A stretch of 64,000 nucleotides of DNA, from NCBI GenBank assembly GCA_051208035.1, contig JBPJFZ010000005.1:248001-312000 (forward strand), written 5' to 3'. Source of the DNA: JACKOB01 sp024234575. Its GTDB lineage: Bacteria > Pseudomonadota > Gammaproteobacteria > Pseudomonadales > Oleiphilaceae. The translations under genes and the position numbers were made by a program. The notes under the pieces were generated by a model. It saw only the letters and a program-made list of their open reading frames with translations, ran no database searches and was not told the origin of the DNA. Positions 9,065 through 16,877 of the stretch are shown one piece after another (within the stretch, counting starts at the first letter, position 1; every line of letters begins with the position of its first letter).

Positions 9065-9937
9065 ATGTCTTATCGTTCCGTCTTCAGACAAGACCTTTTC
9101 AAGGGCAAAACAATTATCGTCACCGGTGGTGGTAGTGGCATCGGCAGATGCACCGTGCATGAACTGGCTTCATTAGGTGCGAAAGTGATCGCCATAGGAC
9201 GATCACTGGAAAAGCTGCAAAGTGTTGCAGCAGAAATCGAAGAAGATGGTTACATGCTCAGCTTTTACTCTTGCGATATACGCGAAGAAGATAAAGTGAA
9301 AGAAACCATTAAAACGATAGTCGCCGAACATGGCGTCATTCACGGACTGGTAAACAATGCCGGTGGGCAGTTCCCCGCACCGCTGACTGCCATCAACCAA
9401 AAAGGCTGGGAAACCGTTGTTCGCACCAACCTGACGGGTGGCTTTTTAGTAGCAAAAGAAGTCTACATGCAGAGCATGTCTAAAAACGGTGGCTCGATCG
9501 TTAACATAGTTGCAGACATGTGGGGCGGTATGCCCGGCATGGGTCACTCCGGTGCAGCCCGCGCAGGCATGGTTAACTTTACCCAAACTGCCGCTATCGA
9601 ATGGGGCGCATCCGGTGTGCGCGTCAATGCGGTAGCACCGGGCTGGGTAGCCTCCAGCGGTATGGACTCATACCCGCCGCACATGAAGTCCATGATCACC
9701 TCTCTCAGACAAGCCGTGCCGTTAAAACGCCTGGCTACCGAGGCGGAGGTCAGTTCTGTTATCAGCTTTTTGCTAAGTGAAGGTGCCAATTTTATCAGCG
9801 GAGATACCATCAGAATTGATGGTGCGGCCTCACAGGGTGGACGGGTATGGCCGCTGCCCAAAGCACGCAACTCCGAGTCTTACCACGGCTTCCACAGGGC
9901 AATCGTGCCAAAAGTGCTGCAAGAAAATAACGATTAA
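9065..9937 (+). CDS. atuB: SDR-family oxidoreductase, AtuB-like
   Basis: Short-chain dehydrogenase of 290 residues, first gene of the atu operon. It has the TGGGSGIG cofactor motif (about 20-27) and NNAGG, and ends in a longer tail than most family members. The region where a classical SDR has Tyr-x3-Lys reads HSGAARAG, as in peroxisomal trans-2-enoyl-CoA reductases. It therefore lacks the usual catalytic Tyr and may be an enoyl-CoA reductase-like enzyme rather than a simple alcohol dehydrogenase. AtuB has been proposed to act in oxidation of citronellol or citronellal. I chose ATG 9065 because AAGGA (9053-9057) is 7 bases upstream and the frame then starts MSYRSVF; a GTG at 9005 and an ATG at 9041 would extend it without a good ribosome site. 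Confidence 0.85.
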   Translation: MSYRSVFRQDLFKGKTIIVTGGGSGIGRCTVHELASLGAKVIAIGRSLEKLQSVAAEIEEDGYMLSFYSCDIREEDKVKETIKTIVAEHGVIHGLVNNAGGQFPAPLTAINQKGWETVVRTNLTGGFLVAKEVYMQSMSKNGGSIVNIVADMWGGMPGMGHSGAARAGMVNFTQTAAIEWGASGVRVNAVAPGWVASSGMDSYPPHMKSMITSLRQAVPLKRLATEAEVSSVISFLLSEGANFISGDTIRIDGAASQGGRVWPLPKARNSESYHGFHRAIVPKVLQENND

Positions 9938-9981
9938 CCAGCTCTTCCCTAAAGATCAGATGAACAAGGCGGAAAAACATC

Positions 9982-11598
9982 ATGCCAGTTATTGAAAGCG
10001 TCATAGACACCCACTCTTCCGAATTTCAGGCCAACCGAGAAGCCATGCTTTCTTATATCGAAGAGTTTCGGGCAATTGAGAAAAAAGTTATCGCGAAAGC
10101 CGATGAAGCGAAAGAGAAGTTTCACAAACGGGGCAAGCTGCTGCCACGGGAACGATTAAATTTGTTGCTGGATCGTGGTGCCCCGTTTCTCGAACTATGT
10201 TCACTCGCCGGCTACAAAATGCATGATGATAAAGATGGCTCAATGGCTGGTGGCGGTATCATTGCAGGCATCGGCTATGTCGAAGGCGTGCGCTCTTTAA
10301 TCGTGCTGAACAACAGCGCCATCAAAGGAGGCACCATTTCCCCTGCGGGACTCGACAAATCACTGCGCATTCAGGCCATTGCCATGGAAAACAAACTGCC
10401 GGTGGTCACCCTGGCAGAAAGCGGTGGCGCCAACCTTAACTATGCCACCGATATTTTTGTGCTCGGTGCCCGTGGCTTTGCGAACCAGGCGCGCATGTCT
10501 GCGGCGGGTATTCCCCAAATTACCGTCGTACATGGCAATGCCACAGCGGGAGGTGCCTATCAGCCGGGCCTGTCTGATTATGTGGTGACGGTCAAAGGTA
10601 AAGCAAAAATGTTTCTTGCCGGACCACCGTTGCTAAAAGCCGCCACAGGTGAAATAGCGACGGATGAAGAACTGGGCGGCGCAGAAATGCACTGCCAGAC
10701 CGCCGGCACCGCCGAGTTTCTTGCCGAGGATGATGCCGATGGCATCCGCATCGCCCGCAATATCATGACGTCTCTGCCCTGGAACGAGCAACTGCCCGCA
10801 ACCCCTACCAAAAGCTGGCAACCACCTTTATATGATGCCGAAGAGTTATTAGGAATTGTTCCGTCTGAGAGCAAAAAACCCTACGACGTTCGGGAGATTA
10901 TCGCGCGTATCGCCGACGGCTCGGAATACCTCGATTTTAAACCAGAGTTTGATAACCAGACAGTTTGCGGATTCTTGAAAATTCAGGGGCATAGCTGCGG
11001 CATTATTGGCAACAATGGCCCCATTACTGCGAAAGGCGCGGTCAAAGCCGCCCAGTTTATTCAGCTGTGCGAACAATCTAACATCGCCATCTTGTTCTTC
11101 CACAATACGACAGGGTTTATGGTGGGTACAGACTCTGAGCAGAACGGCATTATCAAACACGGTTCGAAAATGCTGCAAGCCGTTGCCAATGCGAAAGTAC
11201 CAAGAATAACGATAGTTGTTGGCGGCTCTTACGGTGCAGGCAACTATGCCATGTGCGGTCGCGGCTTAGACCCCCGCTTTATTTTCGCCTGGCCAAACAG
11301 TAAAACAGCCGTCATGGGAGGAGCGCAAGCGGGCAAAGTGCTGCGTATCGTCACCGAAGAAAAGCAAGCCAAAATGGGCATGACTCCCGACCCCAAAATG
11401 CTGGATGTGATTGAAAATGCCACCGCCGATAAATTAGACAAAGGCTCTACCGCGCTGTTTGGTACCGCACGGTTATGGGATGACGGCCTGATCGACCCAA
11501 GGGACACGCGTAATGTGCTGGCGATGGTACTGGACGTTTGCAATGAAGCCAGACGACGGCCATTGCGAGCCAGCAGTTTTGGCGTCGCACGCCTGTAA
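9982..11598 (+). CDS. atuC: geranyl-CoA carboxylase beta subunit
   Basis: Carboxyltransferase subunit of a biotin-dependent acyl-CoA carboxylase, 538 residues, with the N- and C-terminal carboxyltransferase halves (about 30-290 and 300-530) expected for the family. In the Atu pathway AtuC and AtuF carboxylate cis-geranyl-CoA to isohexenylglutaconyl-CoA. Sequence alone cannot exclude the paralogous methylcrotonyl-CoA carboxylase (LiuB), but the flanking genes (AtuB, AtuD, AtuG and AtuH types) match the atu order and not liu. It follows atuB by 44 bases. The substrate call is inference from context. Confidence 0.83.
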   Translation: MPVIESVIDTHSSEFQANREAMLSYIEEFRAIEKKVIAKADEAKEKFHKRGKLLPRERLNLLLDRGAPFLELCSLAGYKMHDDKDGSMAGGGIIAGIGYVEGVRSLIVLNNSAIKGGTISPAGLDKSLRIQAIAMENKLPVVTLAESGGANLNYATDIFVLGARGFANQARMSAAGIPQITVVHGNATAGGAYQPGLSDYVVTVKGKAKMFLAGPPLLKAATGEIATDEELGGAEMHCQTAGTAEFLAEDDADGIRIARNIMTSLPWNEQLPATPTKSWQPPLYDAEELLGIVPSESKKPYDVREIIARIADGSEYLDFKPEFDNQTVCGFLKIQGHSCGIIGNNGPITAKGAVKAAQFIQLCEQSNIAILFFHNTTGFMVGTDSEQNGIIKHGSKMLQAVANAKVPRITIVVGGSYGAGNYAMCGRGLDPRFIFAWPNSKTAVMGGAQAGKVLRIVTEEKQAKMGMTPDPKMLDVIENATADKLDKGSTALFGTARLWDDGLIDPRDTRNVLAMVLDVCNEARRRPLRASSFGVARL

Positions 11599-11658
11599 AT
11601 TACGCCGCAACCGAAAAGACAATGCCAACTGAATTTGATCTGAAAAGAGAGCAAACAC

Positions 11659-12816
11659 ATGATCTTTACACAAGAACACCAGGAATTAAGAAGAACCGTT
11701 AAGAGTTTTGTCGACAATGAAATCAATCCGTTTGTGGATGAATGGGAAAAAGCCGGTGAGTTTCCTATGCGGGAAATATTTAAAAAACTTGGCGATCTTG
11801 GTCTGTTAGGCATCAGCAAACCGGAAAAATTTGGCGGCATGGGCCTTGATTACAGCTACAACCTTGTTGCTGCCGAAGAGCTGGGAACCGCACACTGCGG
11901 TGGCGTGCCCCTGGCCATTGGCGTGCAAACTGACATGTGTACACCCGCGATTGCCAAGTTTGGCTCAGAGTCGCTGAAAGAAGAATTTTTAACGCCAGCT
12001 ATCCGCGGCGAAGCCATCGGCTGTATCGGTGTGAGTGAGCCTGGTGCAGGCTCTGACGTGGCAGGTCTTAAAACCACCGCCCGCAAAGATGGCGATGACT
12101 ATGTCATCAACGGCACAAAAATGTGGATTACCAACGCCCCCCAGGCCGATTTTATCTGCTTGCTCGCCAACACCAGTGACGACAAGCCACATAAAAATAA
12201 GTCACTGATTGTTGTTCCGATGAAATCCCCTGGCATCACCATCGCACCGCGGCTCGATAAGCTAGGTATGCGTTCATCCGAAACGGCTCAGATATTTTTT
12301 GATGATGTACGTGTTCCGCAGCGCAATCGCATTGGCGCTGAAGGAACCGGATTCATGCTGCAGATGATTCAGTTTCAGGAAGAGCGCATGTGGGGTGCGG
12401 CAAATACGATCAAGGCGCTTGAATACTGTGTTAATAGCACGATCAGCTACTGTAAAGAAAGAAAAACCTTTGGCCAATCGTTAATAGACAATCAGGTAGT
12501 CCATTTCCGTCTGGCAGAGCTGCAAACAGAAATCGAGTGCTTGCGCGCGCTAACTTTCCAAGCCTGCGAAGACTACATCAACGGTAAAGATGCAACGCGT
12601 CTGGCATCCATGGCCAAGCTTAAATCCGGAAGACTGGGTCGCGAAGTGACCGATGCCTGCGTCCAATATTGGGGTGGCATGGGTTACATGTGGGATAACC
12701 CGGTATCTCGCGCTTACCGGGATGTCAGACTGGTTTCTATCGGCGGTGGTGCTGATGAAATCATGCTGGGCATTATCTGCAAAATGATGGGAACACTGCC
12801 GGGTAAGAAAAAATAG
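11659..12816 (+). CDS. atuD: citronellyl-CoA dehydrogenase
   Basis: FAD-dependent acyl-CoA dehydrogenase, 385 residues, which in the Atu pathway oxidises citronellyl-CoA to geranyl-CoA. It has the family signatures GCIGVSEPGAGSD (about 120-132), the WITN segment at about 155-158, and the C-terminal YWGGMGYMWDNPVSRAYRD segment that closes the FAD site. The N-terminus begins directly with the family's TQEHQELRRTVKSF helix. The gene lies 60 bases after atuC with a GAGAG-type ribosome site. The 204-base gap that follows holds a large palindromic element instead of tight spacing, unlike the other junctions of this operon. Confidence 0.85.
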   Translation: MIFTQEHQELRRTVKSFVDNEINPFVDEWEKAGEFPMREIFKKLGDLGLLGISKPEKFGGMGLDYSYNLVAAEELGTAHCGGVPLAIGVQTDMCTPAIAKFGSESLKEEFLTPAIRGEAIGCIGVSEPGAGSDVAGLKTTARKDGDDYVINGTKMWITNAPQADFICLLANTSDDKPHKNKSLIVVPMKSPGITIAPRLDKLGMRSSETAQIFFDDVRVPQRNRIGAEGTGFMLQMIQFQEERMWGAANTIKALEYCVNSTISYCKERKTFGQSLIDNQVVHFRLAELQTEIECLRALTFQACEDYINGKDATRLASMAKLKSGRLGREVTDACVQYWGGMGYMWDNPVSRAYRDVRLVSIGGGADEIMLGIICKMMGTLPGKKK

Positions 12817-12847
12817 AGACAGTTGTACTTCATCAATCTAAGCAACC

Positions 12848-12945
12848 GGGCTTCCATGATTTTTTGGAACTCGCTGTAAACCCATCCCTGGGCGCTCGAC
12901 TGCCGCATCCTTGCGGCAGACGGTTCCAAAAAATCATGGAAGCCC
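12848..12945. repeat. 98-bp palindromic element inside the atu operon
   Basis: Two perfect 23-base arms (12848-12870 and 12923-12945, GGGCTTCCATGATTTTTTGG followed by AAC, and its exact complement) enclose 52 bases. The centre holds a second perfect hairpin, TGCCGCA-TCCT-TGCGGCA (12901-12918), and a short CCCA/TGGG pair (12881-12892). No protein is encoded. The form is that of a small repeated extragenic element or a transposase-less miniature element. I recall similar central sequences from intergenic gaps of marine gammaproteobacteria, but this could not be checked. In the mRNA it would make a very stable stem between atuD and atuE. Confidence 0.8.
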
Positions 12946-13020
12946 TTCGGATATGGTGCAAAACGACTACTAAAAATTACGTGCTTTTGGCCAAACGCCA
13001 CCTTTGCAAGTGAGAGACAA

Positions 13021-13872
13021 ATGACATTACCGACGACAGAAACCTTATTGCTCGACAAACGTGATCATGCGCTGTTTATCACCTTAAACCGCCCCAAAGC
13101 ACGCAACGCGATGAGCTTACAAATGGTGCATGAATTAATGGCAACCTTTGAAGCGATCGCGCTAAACCCTGATATCCGTGCGGTGGTTCTGCGTGGTACA
13201 GAAGGGCATTTCTGTGCCGGTGGTGACATTAAAGACATGGCTAATGCACGGGGTCAGCTCGCAGCCAAGAAAGCTGCTGGCGTCGATCCGTTTTTCGAGT
13301 TGAACAGAGAATTTGGCCGCCTCATCACCATGGTGAATCAGGCACCGCAGGTGGTCGTTGCGGTTCTTGAAGGCGCCGTACTGGGTGGTGGTTTTGGACT
13401 GGCCTGTGTCTCGGACGTCGCTATCGCCGCCGCCGATGCGCAATTTGGCCTGCCAGAAACCGGGCTGGGTATTCCACCAGCGCAAATCGCTCCATTTGTT
13501 GTGGCTCGCATCGGGCTTACACAGGCCCGGCGGCTGGCCTTGCTTGGCGCTCGGTTTACTGGTTTAGAGGCAAAATCACTGGGCATTGTGCACGAAGTCG
13601 GTGAGACAACCGAAGCGATCGAGGCACTGCTACAGACAACACTCGCACAAGTTAAACGCTGCGCCCCGGGCGCTAATGCAACCACAAAAAAGCTGATGCT
13701 GGCGGTGGGTCAGACGCCGTTAGAATCGCTGCTTGATGAGGCGGCAAAAGACTTCTCAGCGGCGGTCAGCAGCCAGGAAGGTCAAGAAGGTACCATGGCT
13801 TTTATTCAGAAACGCAAGCCTGCATGGGCGGTGATAGTTGGTACCGAAACACCAGTCGCAACGGAAAACTAA
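13021..13872 (+). CDS. atuE: isohexenylglutaconyl-CoA hydratase
   Basis: Crotonase-family enoyl-CoA hydratase, 283 residues. The oxyanion-hole region reads GHFCAGGDIKDM (about 60-72) and the second Gly-rich helix reads EGAVLGGGFGLA (about 117-128). An acidic residue in the LPETGLGIPP stretch is placed as a catalytic Glu. In the Atu pathway AtuE hydrates isohexenylglutaconyl-CoA to 3-hydroxy-3-isohexenylglutaryl-CoA. The homologue in leucine breakdown (LiuC) is similar in fold, so the substrate is assigned from operon order. Its start lies 75 bases downstream of the palindromic element. Confidence 0.83.
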   Translation: MTLPTTETLLLDKRDHALFITLNRPKARNAMSLQMVHELMATFEAIALNPDIRAVVLRGTEGHFCAGGDIKDMANARGQLAAKKAAGVDPFFELNREFGRLITMVNQAPQVVVAVLEGAVLGGGFGLACVSDVAIAAADAQFGLPETGLGIPPAQIAPFVVARIGLTQARRLALLGARFTGLEAKSLGIVHEVGETTEAIEALLQTTLAQVKRCAPGANATTKKLMLAVGQTPLESLLDEAAKDFSAAVSSQEGQEGTMAFIQKRKPAWAVIVGTETPVATEN

Positions 13873-13944
13873 TCCACGATTGACGGCGAATTACTGAAGC
13901 GTACTTCGCCCCCCTAATTTGAGAAACAGGAAGGCGTTTACAAC

Positions 13945-15978
13945 ATGTCGAACCAAAAAAATATCCCAACCTCGTCATTCAGCTCCGCACGCCAGTTCAG
14001 CAAGGTTCTTATTGCCAATCGTGGCGAAATCGCTGTGCGAGTCATCCGTACCGCACGTCAGTTAGGGTTTCGCACAGTCGCCGTATACAGCGATGCAGAC
14101 ATCGATACCCCCCATGTCAAACTAGCCGATCAAGCGGTAAGAATTGGCCCGGCACCTGTTGGCGAATCCTACCTGTGCATAGAAAAGATTATCGCCGCGT
14201 GTAAAAAGAGTGGCGCCGATGCCGTACACCCAGGCTATGGATTCTTGTCCGAAAACAGTGCCTTCGCCCAGCGCTGTGAACAGGAAGGCATTGTATTCAT
14301 AGGGCCACCAACAGCGGCAATTGAGCTTATGGGCAGCAAACGACTCTCCAAAATTGCCATGCTCGCCGCTGACGTACCTTGTGTTCCCGGCTATGAAGGA
14401 GAAGATCAAAGCGAGGCCACGCTAATAGCCGAATCAAAACGTATTGGTTTACCCGTAATGGTGAAAGCCTCTGCAGGAGGCGGCGGGCGGGGTATGCGCC
14501 TGGTATTTGAAGAAAGTGAACTGGCAGAACAAATCCGCACTGCACGCTCGGAAGCCACCAATGCCTTTGGCAGTGGAGAGCTGATCATCGAGAAAGCAGT
14601 TATTCGGCCTCGCCATATAGAGATTCAGGTATTTTGTGATCATCACGGTAATGCGGTCTACCTGGGTGAACGGGACTGCTCTATCCAGCGTCGACATCAA
14701 AAAGTTGTTGAAGAAGCCCCATCACCATTTGTTGATGAAAAGTTACGCCAGAAGATGGGTAAGGCGGCGGTGCAAGCGGCCCTTGCGTGTAATTACGTTG
14801 GTGCAGGTACAGTCGAGTTTCTTGTTGATGCCGAGAAGAACTTCTATTTTCTCGAAATGAACACAAGACTACAGGTAGAACACCCGGTAACGGAATTAAT
14901 TACCGGCACTGATCTTGTTGCCTGGCAACTGCAAGTCGCCGCCGGTGCTGCCTTACCACTAAAGCAAGAACAAATACAACTAACTGGCCATGCAATGGAA
15001 GTGCGCCTGTATGCCGAAGACCCGGCGAATAACTTCGTGCCTCAGACGGGAAAAATAGTACATTGGGAACCTGCTGGCGGCGAAGGCATCAGAATTGATT
15101 CAGGAATTAGCAGCAGACAAATCGTGTCACCATTCTACGATCCCATGCTGGCAAAAATTATTGCATATGGCGCTACCCGCGAAGAAGCGCGCCGCAAGCT
15201 CGCCATGGCGGTGGAAGACTCGACATTATTTGGTATAAAAGTAAACAGCGAATTTCTGGGCAATATTCTGCGCCACCAGAGCTTTGCCAAAGGTGAGGCC
15301 ACGACCGCCTTTATCAGCGAAAACTTCGCCAAAGATAGCTCAATGCAGGTAACCAAACCCGACCCCGTCGCCTCGGCACTTGCCACCATTTTGCTGCACC
15401 GAAACAGCAACCGGCAGCCTTTTGCAGAGAACTTCTCTGGCTGGCGCAACTCCAATCCTGCGCCCTGGCCTTATGAGATTCGTTGCGATGATCATGTTAT
15501 TGAGCTGGCACTCGAACATGAAAAATCAAACTATCTGGTTACCCATAACAACACAACTTACACCATAAACGTGTTACAAGAGTCTGAAAATACATTGGTA
15601 TTTGTGTACAACGATCTCCGTCAGCAGTGCCAATTCTATTTACATGACGAACAGGTATTCTTGCGCCTCGCTTGCCGTTACTATCTGTTCCATGACTTAA
15701 CCCATGAAGCAGCGGTAAGTGAAGACTCTGCCGGATCAGGTAAATTGGTCGCCAGTATGGATGGCTCCATAGTGGACGTGCTGGTTCAAGAAGGCGATAA
15801 CGTGCGCAAAGGTCAGACACTGGCCATTCTTGAGGCCATGAAAATGGAACACCCGTTAAAGGCTGACAGGGATGGAAAAGTGGCCAGTATCAGCGTTAAA
15901 AAAGGCGATCAGGTGCGTATCAGACAATTGTTAGTGCAAGTTGAATCTACCGAAACACCCGTAGCCGAGGAGTCATAA
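13945..15978 (+). CDS. atuF: geranyl-CoA carboxylase biotinylated alpha subunit
   Basis: Biotin carboxylase / biotin-carrier subunit, 677 residues. The N-terminal biotin carboxylase part starts with KVLIANRGEIAVRV and includes the Gly-rich ATP-grasp loop KASAGGGGRGM and EMNTRLQVEHPVTE. A BT linker region follows, then a C-terminal biotinyl domain with EAMKMEHP, where the biotin-accepting Lys is about residue 633. It pairs with AtuC to carboxylate geranyl-CoA. AGGAAGG (13928-13934) gives a strong ribosome site for ATG 13945. About 15 polar residues precede the carboxylase core. The stop is two bases before the start of atuG, which indicates tight coupling. Confidence 0.86.
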   Translation: MSNQKNIPTSSFSSARQFSKVLIANRGEIAVRVIRTARQLGFRTVAVYSDADIDTPHVKLADQAVRIGPAPVGESYLCIEKIIAACKKSGADAVHPGYGFLSENSAFAQRCEQEGIVFIGPPTAAIELMGSKRLSKIAMLAADVPCVPGYEGEDQSEATLIAESKRIGLPVMVKASAGGGGRGMRLVFEESELAEQIRTARSEATNAFGSGELIIEKAVIRPRHIEIQVFCDHHGNAVYLGERDCSIQRRHQKVVEEAPSPFVDEKLRQKMGKAAVQAALACNYVGAGTVEFLVDAEKNFYFLEMNTRLQVEHPVTELITGTDLVAWQLQVAAGAALPLKQEQIQLTGHAMEVRLYAEDPANNFVPQTGKIVHWEPAGGEGIRIDSGISSRQIVSPFYDPMLAKIIAYGATREEARRKLAMAVEDSTLFGIKVNSEFLGNILRHQSFAKGEATTAFISENFAKDSSMQVTKPDPVASALATILLHRNSNRQPFAENFSGWRNSNPAPWPYEIRCDDHVIELALEHEKSNYLVTHNNTTYTINVLQESENTLVFVYNDLRQQCQFYLHDEQVFLRLACRYYLFHDLTHEAAVSEDSAGSGKLVASMDGSIVDVLVQEGDNVRKGQTLAILEAMKMEHPLKADRDGKVASISVKKGDQVRIRQLLVQVESTETPVAEES

Positions 15979-15979
15979 A

Positions 15980-16810
15980 TTGCAGAACCTGAAGAACAAA
16001 ACGATTTTCATCACCGGCGCCAGTCGTGGTATCGGTCGTGAAATCGCTCTCAAGTGTGCTGCCGATGGCGCAAACTTAGTCATTGCGGCAAAGTCTGCAG
16101 AACCCCATGCAAAACTGCCGGGAACCATCCATAGCGTTGCAGAAGAAATTATAGCCGCCGGCGGCCAGGCACTGGCCATTCAGCTGGATGTGCGGGATGA
16201 CGAAGCGCTGCCCGCAGCGATGGCGAAGGCGGCGGAGCAGTTCGGTGGCATTGATGCGCTTATCAATAACGCCGGCGCAATTAAACTGGCTCCAGCAGAG
16301 CGACTACCACTAAAACGCTTCGATTTAATGCATCAGATAAACACCCGGGCGGTTTTAGCCGCATCGCAAGCGGCACTGCCCTACCTGAAGAAATCGGCTA
16401 ACGGGCATATAATCAACCTATCGCCTCCTATAAATCTTGACCCTAAATGGTTCGCTAATTATGGCCCTTATACGGTGACCAAATACGGTATGTCGATGCT
16501 TACCATTGGCATGGCAGCCGAATTTAAGCGCTATGGCATTTCCGTCAACTCACTTTGGCCGCGCACGATTATTGCCACGGCTGCTGTAGAATTTGAAGCG
16601 GGCAACCCAGCCGTGCTCGAATGTGCGAGAACCCCCAAGATCATGGCGGACGCCGCATACCAGATTCTGATAACCGCTAAAGGCGAGTTAAGTGGGCAGC
16701 ACCTGATAGACGAAGCACTGTTACGACAACGAGGTACAGAGAACTTCGACCAGTACAGGCACGCGCCTGACAGCCAAAAGGCACTGCTCAACGATTTATA
16801 TGTAGAATAA
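15980..16810 (+). CDS. atuG: SDR-family oxidoreductase, AtuG-like
   Basis: 276-residue short-chain dehydrogenase most like the HSDL2 branch. It has TGASRGIGRE near the start, NNAGA, a catalytic Ser in NLSPP and a complete Tyr-x3-Lys (YTVTK). Unlike AtuB it therefore keeps the classical catalytic residues and is the better candidate for the alcohol or aldehyde dehydrogenase step, or for a hydroxyacyl-CoA step. It starts at TTG 15980, one base after the atuF stop, with GAGGAG (15965-15972 region) as ribosome site. The TTG start and overlapped signal suggest translational coupling to atuF. AtuG's exact reaction is not settled, as far as I know. Confidence 0.8.
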   Translation: MQNLKNKTIFITGASRGIGREIALKCAADGANLVIAAKSAEPHAKLPGTIHSVAEEIIAAGGQALAIQLDVRDDEALPAAMAKAAEQFGGIDALINNAGAIKLAPAERLPLKRFDLMHQINTRAVLAASQAALPYLKKSANGHIINLSPPINLDPKWFANYGPYTVTKYGMSMLTIGMAAEFKRYGISVNSLWPRTIIATAAVEFEAGNPAVLECARTPKIMADAAYQILITAKGELSGQHLIDEALLRQRGTENFDQYRHAPDSQKALLNDLYVE

Positions 16811-16877
16811 AAAACACAACACCGCCAGACAGGATCTGCCGGTAATAATAAAACCACGCACAGGGAGTTTTACAAAT

